The translations under genes were made by a program, and so were the position numbers. A DNA stretch of 24,017 nt from an uncultured Trueperaceae bacterium (GTDB lineage Bacteria > Deinococcota > Deinococci > Deinococcales > Trueperaceae), in assembly GCA_937907415.1 (NCBI GenBank), contig CALCHY010000199.1:1-24017 (forward strand), given 5' to 3'. Positions within the stretch are counted from its first letter, which is position 1, and each line of letters opens with the position of its first letter. The notes under the pieces are model-generated. The model saw only the letters and a list, made by a program, of their open reading frames with translations, did not search any database and was not told the origin of the DNA. This document shows positions 1-8,285 of the stretch, in pieces.

Positions 1-144
1 TCGTTGTGCTCTGCCGCCGTTTGAGACGCTCCCTCCTACGGGCGCCACATGATAAGGAGGGTTATCAGGCTGCGAATGAATGTCTGGTGTAGGCCTAGAA
101 GTGCCTACTACATTCGGCCGTTCGCAATTGGTTTCAGGTGCCTG
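1..144. other. Non-coding left edge
   Basis: No convincing gene lies here; the open frame starting at 49 runs antisense into the helicase gene. A weak inverted repeat (GTAGGC at 89-94, GCCTAC at 103-108) lies about 37 bases past the helicase stop on the minus strand. It could help terminate that transcript, but no T-tract follows it. Confidence 0.4.
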
Positions 145-3100
145 TCACGGACTGCAGAGAACTCGGAACCGAGACCCGTAGGTCTCGCTTACAAACAGAT
201 CAATACACCCGAGAAGTTCACTTTGGTCATTTGATGCGCCGGCACAAGAGAGGCCAGGTTGCGCGATAGCCACCGTGACATATGGCTCGAACCGCCAGCA
301 CTCATCGTGAATTGAAAGAAGCATGCCAAGTGATCCCAAGATGAGTCCACTTCGTCCCTGCTTGATTCGCATTTGCTCTCGCCTTATGAGGCGGCGAAGG
401 GTCAGGGCGATGTCTGCCCTCGCCTTGTGGCTCTTAGCTGCTTGGCCGCAGACTTCATAAAGGTCGTTAATTCTTGCGCCAGGTTGGTCTTCACTTGAGT
501 ACTTGCAGTGCGCCATCAGCAACTCAAGGCGCTGTTCGTCGCGCCGGATGAAGACCAAGTCTGCGAGTTCGCCGGACCCGTCATCGTCTAGCACTACTTC
601 CCATTCGTTCTCTTCTTGGAGGACTTGCGCAACACGAAACTGTACCGACTCAGGATCGCGGTCCGGTCCTTGGGACTCCTTACGGATGTTTGTGCCGGTC
701 CAGTCGATGACCTCTAGGCGATCACGTGGAAACCGAGGGCGAGTTCGGTCAGGCTGGAGCAGGTAGCCATCTGGAGTGAGAAGGGCCTCGCCCTCGAAGT
801 AGACGGACATGCCGACCTGCGTCATGAACTCAGCAAGGCCCATGCTTTCACCTTTGGGTTGGGTGATAGTAGCGTCGGCCCCGACAGCCACAACTTTCGG
901 TCCACCTTCGTCGAAAGTGAATGCATATCGCAGCGACCAGTCTTCCGAGGAGACGTCAAACTCGATTAGGGCGTCTCTATCGAAAGTACGAAGTATAAGG
1001 TCCAAGTCGATGAGAGGATGAGCTGCCCCTTGGAAGCTTACTTGCCGTGACTCGCTCGTTGTAAGACCGAGTTCGTGGGGCCATTCCACGCCAAGCGGGG
1101 ACAACTCGGGCCTCGATGTTGCTGCCTTCGGTATGATAAAGCCGTTCATCACGTCCTCAAGGCGGATGGACTCATCGGTTATGACTTCCCCAACCTGGCG
1201 AGCCCAACGAACCCAGTCGAAGATGCTTCCGGCGACCTTATGGCTCCAGATTCTGCCCTTTCTCGACGCTCCAAATGACGTTCGTGATTGGTCAAGGTAG
1301 CCGTGCGCGAAGATGTTTGTCTTGGCTTTTTGGGCGGCTCCTTGCCTAAAGCCTTCTAGGACGTCTGCACCGACGTGCATGCTGAAGCGACGGTTACGGT
1401 TCACGGTGTCGAGGAGTCCTACGTTCGTTGGAACCCGGCGCGTAATTGGTGCGAGCACGCGGTAAACGACGTCACCGCGAATCAGTTCCGTCTGATCACC
1501 TCCGACTGCCTTGGCTAGTTCCTGGTGTAGCTGATCGTTGTTCGAGCTGTTGATGTAGAGCAGGCCCCGCTGCATGTCTGCGTGGAGAACGTAAAGGTGG
1601 TGGACCACCTCGGTAAATGTACTGAAGTCGCCCCATCGAACCGGTGCTCTTTCGGCCGTCACAAACCACGCGACGTGTTCCCTCGAGTTCACCGCAATTG
1701 TAGAGGTGAGCAACGAGGCCTCGTCGAACACGTTATGAATCTCTTCAGGTTGCCACTGGATCTGTGGGGAGCGATAGACGACGGTGCTCATCTTCGGCTG
1801 TACTCCGCGGATGGCTACCTCCGGTGGGAGATGGTTGAAACCCGCCTCGAACTCATTCCGCACTTGTTGGTACTCAACCTCCGCATGCGAGAGATCCCTA
1901 ATGACGGTGTTCCAGTCTGCGTCTTCGCCGTAGAGGTGCCGGAGGCGTTCGTCCAAGAGGCCAGCGGTCCGCGGTACGAAGACACTCGCATCCCCAAGCT
2001 GTTCGCCACCGCTCCTGGTGAACCGGCCGACAAACTGCAAGGTAACTGCCAGGCTCTTGTGGGGATCGTGTAGCGCTGCGATCTTAAGTGCAGGCAGATC
2101 GAATCCTTCGCCCAGCATGTCGACGCAAATGACGACGCGCGAACGCCGATCATCGAGCTTTCCCTTGGCGTCACGTTGCCGGCGAGCCGACAGCTTGCTG
2201 TCGATTCGGACGGGCTGCAGGTCGGGTGCGATGTCTTCGTAGACTTTCACGAGATCATCCGCCCTTGCGACGGCTTGAACGCGGGCCATTAATATGTGAT
2301 CTTTGCCAGCGTCTAGGTCAGCACGGAGCTGTTCGACAGCAGCACAGGCCAGGGCACGGTCGACGTCGCCAACCGGCGAGACCGCCCTGTAGTTGATTTT
2401 GGCAAACCATCCGTTCGCCTGAGCCAGACGGAGAGGGTAGGCGTATGCGATACGGCCGCCAAGGCGTTGGCCGTCTTCACGGAACGGTGTTGCTGTGAAC
2501 TGGACAATGCGACGGCTTTGGAAGGTGGTGACGATACGTTGCCACGTAGGCGCTGCGACGTGATGCGCTTCGTCGACGAACAACTGCTCGACGATGTCGA
2601 CCAGCGCCTGGTTTGCTTGTTCGCTGCCTCGACTGAGTGCAGCGGCCGTGGCAACTACAACACAAGCCCGGTCTAGCAGCTCTTGGACCTGTTCTGCTGA
2701 CTCCAGTCGAGACCTAACTATGGCTACGGTGGGTGCCAGGAAGTCCCCTTCTAGGGCTCCGACCTCTGGCAGAACTCCAAGCGTGGCGAATTTGCGTCCA
2801 ATTTGTGTTCGTAGGGCATCTGATGGAACGACGACTAAGGTCCGGCGTGGCCGATAGCTGTATGCCGCCAGCATCGTGTCCGTCTTGCCTGTACCTGTAG
2901 GCAAAACTATCGTTACAGGCTCGGGATCCAACGACTGCGCAGCGAGTATTGCATGAAGTGCGCCAAGCTGTGGCGCTCGCATACCTGGAGCCTCTGGGCC
3001 TCCTTCAACGAACCGGAAATGCCCGTAAATGCTGCCTTCTATTTCTGCGACGGTCCCAGGGGCGTCGCCGTGACCACCCCTGTTGTCGGTGAGCCACCAC

Positions 3101-3213
3101 AGTTCGTTGCGGCCAATGCGAATGCTCTTGACGTTCAAAGTGTCAACCCCGCACCTGTTGTTGAAGGCGTGGCGCCGAATGGTTCCGACTTTCAGTGGCC
3201 CAGTTGTGCACAA
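145..3213 (-). CDS. DEAD/DEAH-box (SF2) helicase, possible C-terminal nuclease-like domain
   Basis: Predicted 1022-aa ATP-dependent superfamily 2 helicase or translocase. Visible motifs: Walker A LPTGTGKT (about 104-111), DEAH (214-217), TATP motif III (240-243), a motif V-like VDMLGEGFDLP (364-373) and motif VI QFVGRFTR (393-400). The C-terminal third has an acidic stretch followed by a conserved-looking HCKYSSED and GAR..DLYEVCGQA (from about 902), which may be a PD-(D/E)xK-like fold with a variant catalytic triad. That part is inference. The only usual start codon in this frame after the upstream stop is a TTG at 3213, and the region before it appears to continue the protein in another frame. 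It stands alone on its strand, separated from the defence operon by an antitoxin-like gene. Large stand-alone helicases of this kind are common in defence islands. The helicase call is firm; the biological role is uncertain. Confidence 0.85.
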   Translation of the reverse strand: MCTTGPLKVGTIRRHAFNNRCGVDTLNVKSIRIGRNELWWLTDNRGGHGDAPGTVAEIEGSIYGHFRFVEGGPEAPGMRAPQLGALHAILAAQSLDPEPVTIVLPTGTGKTDTMLAAYSYRPRRTLVVVPSDALRTQIGRKFATLGVLPEVGALEGDFLAPTVAIVRSRLESAEQVQELLDRACVVVATAAALSRGSEQANQALVDIVEQLFVDEAHHVAAPTWQRIVTTFQSRRIVQFTATPFREDGQRLGGRIAYAYPLRLAQANGWFAKINYRAVSPVGDVDRALACAAVEQLRADLDAGKDHILMARVQAVARADDLVKVYEDIAPDLQPVRIDSKLSARRQRDAKGKLDDRRSRVVICVDMLGEGFDLPALKIAALHDPHKSLAVTLQFVGRFTRSGGEQLGDASVFVPRTAGLLDERLRHLYGEDADWNTVIRDLSHAEVEYQQVRNEFEAGFNHLPPEVAIRGVQPKMSTVVYRSPQIQWQPEEIHNVFDEASLLTSTIAVNSREHVAWFVTAERAPVRWGDFSTFTEVVHHLYVLHADMQRGLLYINSSNNDQLHQELAKAVGGDQTELIRGDVVYRVLAPITRRVPTNVGLLDTVNRNRRFSMHVGADVLEGFRQGAAQKAKTNIFAHGYLDQSRTSFGASRKGRIWSHKVAGSIFDWVRWARQVGEVITDESIRLEDVMNGFIIPKAATSRPELSPLGVEWPHELGLTTSESRQVSFQGAAHPLIDLDLILRTFDRDALIEFDVSSEDWSLRYAFTFDEGGPKVVAVGADATITQPKGESMGLAEFMTQVGMSVYFEGEALLTPDGYLLQPDRTRPRFPRDRLEVIDWTGTNIRKESQGPDRDPESVQFRVAQVLQEENEWEVVLDDDGSGELADLVFIRRDEQRLELLMAHCKYSSEDQPGARINDLYEVCGQAAKSHKARADIALTLRRLIRREQMRIKQGRSGLILGSLGMLLSIHDECWRFEPYVTVAIAQPGLSCAGASNDQSELLGCIDLFVSETYGSRFRVLCSP

Positions 3214-3307
3214 GCATTCGACGTAACCCCCGATTGAGAGCCGAGCCCTTGGGGTTCCTTACGTGCCTTAGAACTTCAAGCAGCACGTCCAACCCGACGG
3301 CGCCCAC
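3214..3307 (-). other. Possible frameshifted 5' extension of the helicase gene
   Basis: On the minus strand, a reading frame starting at GTG 3307 encodes MGAVGLDVLLEVLRHVRNPK, a natural-looking N-terminus. Around 3245 the sense-looking peptide continues only in the helicase frame (SIGGYVECLC and onward). Skipping one base near the CTCTC run (about 3236-3246) would join them into one protein. This may be a real inactivating or attenuating frameshift, a programmed slip, or a sequencing error. No other start precedes TTG 3213 in the helicase frame before a stop. Confidence 0.4.
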
Positions 3308-3322
3308 TTTTTCGTTGGCGCA

Positions 3323-3328
3323 ATAATA
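3323..3328 (-). promoter_or_regulatory. Candidate -10 box for the helicase gene
   Basis: TATTAT on the minus strand, 15 bases before the GTG at 3307. It stands out as AT-rich in this G+C-rich region. I see no clear -35 at standard spacing. Confidence 0.35.
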
Positions 3329-3615
3329 CCGTGCCGATTACGCTCACCGGTTGCGGTGCGTAGTAGATGCATACGAAGCGTACTGGGGTTTCGTAGAGGC
3401 TCTGTCGACACACGATTCTCTACTCCCCGCGCGCTAGTCGTGATAATCGGGCTTATCCGACATCCTTCCCTAAGTGAACCATAACTCTACCAGGTCCCTC
3501 CCTACACGAATGTAGTGACTTGGCCTCGGTTGCGCGTACGAGTCAAGAGTCCAGGCATTCGCTTATACGATCCGGTAATCTGTTATTGCTTGCTTGTCTG
3601 TTAGGGGAGTAGATA
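3329..3615. other. Intergenic region between divergent helicase and PrlF-like genes
   Basis: About 290 bases with no credible gene. It must carry the rightward promoter for the gene at 3616. A TATACG box sits near 3562-3567 and a GGGGAG ribosome binding site at 3604-3609, but no convincing -35 is visible. Confidence 0.45.
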
Positions 3616-3963
3616 ATGCCAAGACGGTACTGGGCGCAGGGCCTAGAGGAGGAATCTGGTGTCGGGGAACCACGTGAGGGAACCAGTCCTTGCCCGCCCC
3701 AAGCTGAGCCAAAGTCTCGCGCCTCAGTAGAAGGTGAGCTGGCCTCGCTGGCAGATGGCAATGTACTCTCCTGTGAGTGTGGCGGCCCAGCAGATGCAGA
3801 AGACCTCGTTGTCATGAGGATTCTCGATCTTGTTGAGAAGGACTGTACCGCCAATCCTCACCGAATCGGCCCCGTGCCTCTCGGCCTGCTGGCGCGGGCC
3901 CAGGAACTCGTTAAGGGTGTAACAGTCGACCTAAATGCCCCGCTTAACTCTGAGGACGCTTGA
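3616..3963 (+). CDS. Divergent PrlF-family (AbrB-like) antitoxin, orphan
   Basis: 115-aa protein. ATG 3616 has a good ribosome binding site (GGGGAG, 6 bases upstream). Residues from about 45 align by eye with the C-terminal half of E. coli PrlF (111 aa): LADGNVLSCE matches PrlF's LPGGQVFMCR, and ILDLVEKDCTANPHRIGP then LVKGVTVDLNAPLNSED matches the PrlF tail. PrlF binds and neutralises the YhaV RNase and represses the pair. The N-terminal half, which should carry the swapped-hairpin DNA-binding motif (GQxTxP type), is barely recognisable, so DNA binding may be lost or the gene may be decaying. No YhaV-like toxin follows on either strand. Family assignment rests on remembered sequence and visual alignment. 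Confidence 0.5.
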   Translation: MPRRYWAQGLEEESGVGEPREGTSPCPPQAEPKSRASVEGELASLADGNVLSCECGGPADAEDLVVMRILDLVEKDCTANPHRIGPVPLGLLARAQELVKGVTVDLNAPLNSEDA

Positions 3964-4154
3964 ACTTGGGTGCTTCTCTCCTTGAAAGGACAGCGCGCTA
4001 GTAACGGATTGACCCGACCCGTGGACGTCACGTGAGGCAGGTGAGTCCGTAACTGCTTTAGGTCGCCGGCAAGAACTGGGATCGGGGTAGTAGCCGTTCG
4101 GACCGGTTGAGCCATTTCCCACCCACCTTGTACTAGGGAAGAGTGGAAGTTAAT

Positions 4155-4184
4155 GGCCACCGGAGCGAAGGAGCTCCGGTGGCC
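4155..4184 (-). terminator. Strong hairpin terminator after the 218-aa gene
   Basis: Perfect 12-bp inverted repeat (GGCCACCGGAGC and its complement, arms 4155-4166 and 4173-4184) with a 6-base loop, 34 bases beyond the stop of the minus-strand gene ending at 4218. There is no long T-tract. It also lies between the converging PrlF-like gene and the defence operon, so it could act both ways. Confidence 0.65.
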
Positions 4185-4217
4185 GAGCGTGAGGTCGCTG
4201 GGGACTCGCCTGTTCCT

Positions 4218-4874
4218 CTAGGCGCCTTCGGCCAATCCCAGAAGCTCGACGAGGTAGTCGGGTTCAAACACCCCCTTGACGCTGTTGAGGGTGGCGAGGA
4301 ACTGCAGGCTGCTGTCGGCCAGCGTGTAGGGGCACGGCTTCTCGAGCCAGTTGCGGGCCGAGGTGTCAGAGGCCTGGGCCCAGACGATGAACAAGAGGGC
4401 CTCCTCAGCGTCAAGGCGGGAGTGGACGGCGTGCCCCTGAGGCGAACGCAGGTAGAAGTAGAACTCCAGAAGTGACGAGTAGTAGCGGGCCTCCGCCAGG
4501 GGGCCGAACGCCAGGGTGTCGGCGAAGAACTCAGCTTTGCTGGTGTGAAACTCGGGGTGAATCTCCGCGCCGGTGAGCTGGGTTATCTCCTTCAACAGGC
4601 AATCGAGGCAGAGGGCGCCGGACACTGCCAAGTTCACCAGGTGCACTGCCTGCGGGGACAGCCAGGTGTCGTGGTGGCCGCAGTCGAAAGGGTCCGCGCG
4701 GAGTTGGCTCTGTTTGAGGTGCTGCGACAGCGCGATGCGCTTCATACCCGTTGCAGTTTCAGTGAAGACCCACTTGCGGTTAGCGGCTGCCGCCTTGTAG
4801 GCGGTCGAAGGGTCGCGGAGCTCGTCTTGTGTCGCGTCGCTTGGTGGTGGGGCGGCTGAGTCGTTGTTGTCCAT
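4218..4874 (-). CDS. Unknown 218-aa protein with possible zinc-binding cysteines
   Basis: I do not recognise this family. The N-terminal 25 residues are Pro/Ser/Asp-rich and probably disordered. A CGHH motif (C65, H67, H68) and CLDC (C89, C92) are spaced like a zinc-ribbon or knuckle. The rest looks mainly alpha-helical, with several aromatic residues (YYSSLLEFYFYLR about 130-142). It lies 73 bases downstream of the DUF499 ATPase on the same strand and ends just before a strong terminator, so it closes the defence operon. It also has a TACGAT box 7 bases before its ATG, so it may be transcribed separately and leaderless. It does not look like the DUF3780 protein often found with DUF499/DUF1156 genes, though I cannot test this. 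It may be an accessory or substrate-recognition subunit. Confidence 0.65.
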   Translation of the reverse strand: MDNNDSAAPPPSDATQDELRDPSTAYKAAAANRKWVFTETATGMKRIALSQHLKQSQLRADPFDCGHHDTWLSPQAVHLVNLAVSGALCLDCLLKEITQLTGAEIHPEFHTSKAEFFADTLAFGPLAEARYYSSLLEFYFYLRSPQGHAVHSRLDAEEALLFIVWAQASDTSARNWLEKPCPYTLADSSLQFLATLNSVKGVFEPDYLVELLGLAEGA

Positions 4875-4881
4875 GTATTGG

Positions 4882-4887
4882 ATCGTA
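4882..4887 (-). promoter_or_regulatory. Leaderless-type -10 box for the 218-aa gene
   Basis: TACGAT on the minus strand, 7 bases before ATG 4874, with no Shine-Dalgarno sequence. A perfect TTGACA lies at 4916-4921, but 28 bases separate it from the -10, too far for a standard pair. Confidence 0.4.
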
Positions 4888-4947
4888 GAGCGCGCCGAAC
4901 AAACGCCGCGCCTGCTGTCAACTCAACCGCTTGCGTCGCTCCTGGGC

Positions 4948-7900
4948 CTATTCCTCCTCGAAGGCATGCTGTGAGAACTTCATGGTGGTCGCGTTCTCCG
5001 TAACTATGCGCACCACCTGCTCGGGCACCCCATTGGGAACGCGCGCCGAGACCTCAAGCGTCACGGACACTTCGGCGCCTACTAGGCCGTTGAGGTGGGC
5101 GATCAGCTCTTCCGCAATGCGACTGGCATCTCGTCCGACCCGGTCTTGGTCGAGCCTGACGGTGCCGTAGAACCTCGTCGGGCGGCGTTTGGCTTGAGGC
5201 GGAGCGATTGGCGGAACAACGGGGCCGGGGCCCGTTCCTGGGACGCCACTGCCGCCACCTTGCTCGCCGTCTCCAGGGAGCGGGTCTGGATCCGGCGTAG
5301 TCATCTCCCCGTCGACCTGGACCAGGGCGGCTTTGGGCTTCACGAGGAGACCGTTATCGAGATCAATGCCAGCAATGTGCGTTCCAAACTGGATACCGCG
5401 GTACCGGCAGAGGTCTGGATCGAACGACTCGGCGTACGCGAACGAGTCCTGTTCCCATGTGATGAGGCCAAGGCCGGCCTTGATGGCCTCCACCACGACC
5501 TGAGGGGATGAAACACGGGGCAGGTAGAGGTACTGGGCGAAGTCCTCTACGACCTGCCCGATGGCGACGTGATCGCCCCTCCATAGAGGTATACGGTCCA
5601 GTTCGAGGCGCAGGCGATTGGGCCCTAGGCTCGTGACGAGCAGCTCCTCGGTCTTCAGACGCTTGGAGGCTCGCGAAGCGAGAGAGCCTTGCCCCTGCAC
5701 CTGCAGCGCTTGGAATGTGACGCTGGCGATTGGCTCGGATTGAGTAGGCACCAACAACCAGCGGTAGGCCTCGGGAATGCGGGCCGTCACAGTGCTGTTG
5801 GCGCTGTTCTGTTGTTGGGTAGCTTGCCGGACCTGGCTATGCGTGAGGTTGAGTTGTTCCTGCTCGTCGACGATCGATTGCCAGGCGAGGAAGACCCGGG
5901 CTGCTTCCTCTAGCTCCTGTAGTCGACTGTTGTCCACCGCTATGAAAACGAGCGTATTCCTGTTGAGCCGAGGCGCGGTGCCGCGCCGATCGAGAATCGA
6001 GCGGGTGACGCGCATGGCTGGCGAATCCGTTTCCCGCGTGTGAGGATGGTCAGTCCCGAGCACTACCAGACGGGCGTCGGTGTCGTCCGGCACGTCCGCT
6101 TCGCTGGTGGGCAACGGGTGTACACGGCTGAAGTCGCCCTTGTCGGCGAGGTCTTGCCGTAGCCGTCGCTCGATTTCCTGGCGTACCTTCTCCGAGTCGC
6201 GCTTGAGCTGCTCAGCCCGGTCTTCGGCAATCTTCGTAACCGTTGGCTGAGTCGAGTACCAGTAGCGATTGGCGTCCTGGTAGAGGTACGTAGCGCGACC
6301 CGCTAGTCGGCGCAGGGCGTCGCCGAAGACGCTGGTCGACTCGCCCGGTATGACGCTCCCGAGCCTAACGCGCCTGTCCTCGAGGCCGCGGTTGGGAGCC
6401 GTGTGGGTAGGGGCAGAGCCTAGGTAGATGGTGCGGGCCACCCGCCTGGTGGCGTGTACGCGGCCCAGGTTGGGTACCTCGGCATCGATCATGGCCGGTA
6501 GGGAGCCGACACCGTCTACATCACGAGCGATGATTGGTGTCCAAGTGTCGTTTAGGTAACGGGTGAGTTCTTCCTGTACTCGGGGGTCGTCGATAGGGAT
6601 GGTGGCTGGCAGTATGAGGGGGCTCTTGTCACCGGCGTCCCAGAGCGTGTGTATGACCGTGGCCATCAGCCGTAGCACACCACGGGTGCGCTGGAAGCGC
6701 ACCAACGTAGACCAGTCGCTGTAGAGGCGCTCGAACACCTCTGGGTGGATAGGATAGGCGTCCTGGATGCGCCGCTCGTAGTCGGCCTCACGTGTCTCCG
6801 GAGGGAACTCCTGAGGCTGCTCGCGGTATAGGTCCACGAAGGCGCGAGCAGTTACGTCACGCGCCTTGAAGAGCTCTGGGTCGGTAATCGGTTGGAAGAG
6901 ACGGCGCCGGACTATTTCGAAACCCTCCTCGGCCGAGGCGGGCCTCCAGGTCGATGCGACACGACCGACCACGTTCTGCAACCGGTCGAGCGCGGTTCGT
7001 CCCCGAACACCGCCTACCTCGACGTCTTCGATGCCCGATTGATCGCTTACACCGTCGCTGGCCGGAAGGCTCACGACCAGTAGACAGTTCTCGGCAAGCT
7101 TGGCGGACTCGGTGAGGGCTTGAGCAAAGGTGAACTGTGTGTCGAAGCTGCCGCCGGGCAGGACGTTGTCATCGTGCAGTTGTCGGGCGTAAGCGACCCA
7201 TTCGTCAATGAGGACTAAGCACGGTCCGTACTCGACAAAGAGCTCGCGCAACTTGTCACCCGGGTTGGTGGAGCGTTCGTCGTCCTGGCGAACGCGCTCA
7301 TAGGCGTCCTTACCGCCGAGCTGCCAGGCGAGCTCACCCCAGAGGGTTCGAACTTCCGTGCCGTCTTCTTTCACGTCGGGTTGGCCAGGGGAGATTTTGT
7401 TGCCCACTAGCACGGCGCGCTTGACGTTCGGCAGAGTCTCCTCGCCGGTCTGCGCCAGTAACTCCTCTACGCCTTGGAGCTGGCGCGGGTCCGCGCCGCC
7501 GAACAAGTGGTAGAGGGTGAGCATAGAGTGCGTCTTGCCGCCACCGAAGTTGGTTTGGAGCTGTACTACCGGGTCACCAGCGCGACCAGATAGGCGCCTA
7601 ATGCCGTTCACGAGGAGGTGCTGGAGGCTTTGGGTCAGGTAGGTCCGTCGGAAGAACTCGACCGGGTCTCGGTACTCTGGGGCGCCTCGCCCCAGGTGTA
7701 CCTGCCAGAGGTCCGCAGCGAACTCGGCCTGTTGGAAGCGCCCGCTGGTGACGTCTGGATGGGGCGTGACTATATCTCGCCAAGGCCGCCCGGACCCAGT
7801 TTGCCCAGCGACGGCGGTAGCAGCCGCCCGGCGACGTTGTTGGCGAGACTGCTCATCGAACTTCTGTCGCAAAAGTTCCGACTTCATTTGGTCAAGGTCA

Positions 7901-8283
7901 TCGGCCTGGGGAGCCGAAACGGCCAGAAGTAGCCGGTGGCTGGAGTCGAGCGCGCGGTAGGCATCGTCACTACTGAAGGTTCGCTGGTGGGCCCAAGCAT
8001 TGCGGTGTCCACGAAGTTCGCTCACGAGGCTCCGCTCGGTGGGGCCCAGCGTCTCGCGGAAGATCCCGTTCCAGGTCTCCCACATGATTTTGAGAAGCGC
8101 GGCGGCGTCCCACTCGACGATTGGCTTGTCCTTGACATTAGGGTCTTTGAGCAGCTCGAGCAGACCGTGGGGCATGCTCTCTGGAGCGCTTCGTGATTTC
8201 AATTCGCGCTCCACATATGGAGCGAGCCCCTGCCTCAGAAGCTCCATTGCCCTACCGACTCGTTCGTGGTTGCTAATCGCCAT
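4948..8283 (-). CDS. DUF499 anti-phage ATPase with N-terminal Swt1-like HEPN domain
   Basis: 1111-aa P-loop ATPase of the DUF499 group, which is repeatedly found beside DUF1156 methylases in defence operons. Residues 1-120 resemble a Swt1-type HEPN domain (ERVGRAMELLRQGLAPYVERE at the start) and keep the catalytic-type RNAWAH motif (R94-H99, Rx4H), so it may cleave RNA. Walker A is TNFGGGKTHS (244-253) and Walker B is CLVLIDEW (355-362). A Pro/Gly-rich linker precedes a small C-terminal domain ending in AFEEE. The frame is open 41 residues further upstream, but ATG 8283 is preferred: GGGAG lies 8 bases before it, and it begins 2 bases after the methylase stop. It is probably translated together with the methylase. 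Confidence 0.9.
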   Translation of the reverse strand: MAISNHERVGRAMELLRQGLAPYVERELKSRSAPESMPHGLLELLKDPNVKDKPIVEWDAAALLKIMWETWNGIFRETLGPTERSLVSELRGHRNAWAHQRTFSSDDAYRALDSSHRLLLAVSAPQADDLDQMKSELLRQKFDEQSRQQRRRAAATAVAGQTGSGRPWRDIVTPHPDVTSGRFQQAEFAADLWQVHLGRGAPEYRDPVEFFRRTYLTQSLQHLLVNGIRRLSGRAGDPVVQLQTNFGGGKTHSMLTLYHLFGGADPRQLQGVEELLAQTGEETLPNVKRAVLVGNKISPGQPDVKEDGTEVRTLWGELAWQLGGKDAYERVRQDDERSTNPGDKLRELFVEYGPCLVLIDEWVAYARQLHDDNVLPGGSFDTQFTFAQALTESAKLAENCLLVVSLPASDGVSDQSGIEDVEVGGVRGRTALDRLQNVVGRVASTWRPASAEEGFEIVRRRLFQPITDPELFKARDVTARAFVDLYREQPQEFPPETREADYERRIQDAYPIHPEVFERLYSDWSTLVRFQRTRGVLRLMATVIHTLWDAGDKSPLILPATIPIDDPRVQEELTRYLNDTWTPIIARDVDGVGSLPAMIDAEVPNLGRVHATRRVARTIYLGSAPTHTAPNRGLEDRRVRLGSVIPGESTSVFGDALRRLAGRATYLYQDANRYWYSTQPTVTKIAEDRAEQLKRDSEKVRQEIERRLRQDLADKGDFSRVHPLPTSEADVPDDTDARLVVLGTDHPHTRETDSPAMRVTRSILDRRGTAPRLNRNTLVFIAVDNSRLQELEEAARVFLAWQSIVDEQEQLNLTHSQVRQATQQQNSANSTVTARIPEAYRWLLVPTQSEPIASVTFQALQVQGQGSLASRASKRLKTEELLVTSLGPNRLRLELDRIPLWRGDHVAIGQVVEDFAQYLYLPRVSSPQVVVEAIKAGLGLITWEQDSFAYAESFDPDLCRYRGIQFGTHIAGIDLDNGLLVKPKAALVQVDGEMTTPDPDPLPGDGEQGGGSGVPGTGPGPVVPPIAPPQAKRRPTRFYGTVRLDQDRVGRDASRIAEELIAHLNGLVGAEVSVTLEVSARVPNGVPEQVVRIVTENATTMKFSQHAFEEE

Positions 8284-8285
8284 CG

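Noticed and set aside
1582..2073. 163-codon open frame on the plus strand
   Set aside because: Antisense to helicase motifs in 145-3213; no domain and no ribosome binding site.
3543..3854. 103-codon open frame on the minus strand
   Set aside because: Antisense to the PrlF-like gene; Ser/Arg-rich composition and no ribosome binding site.
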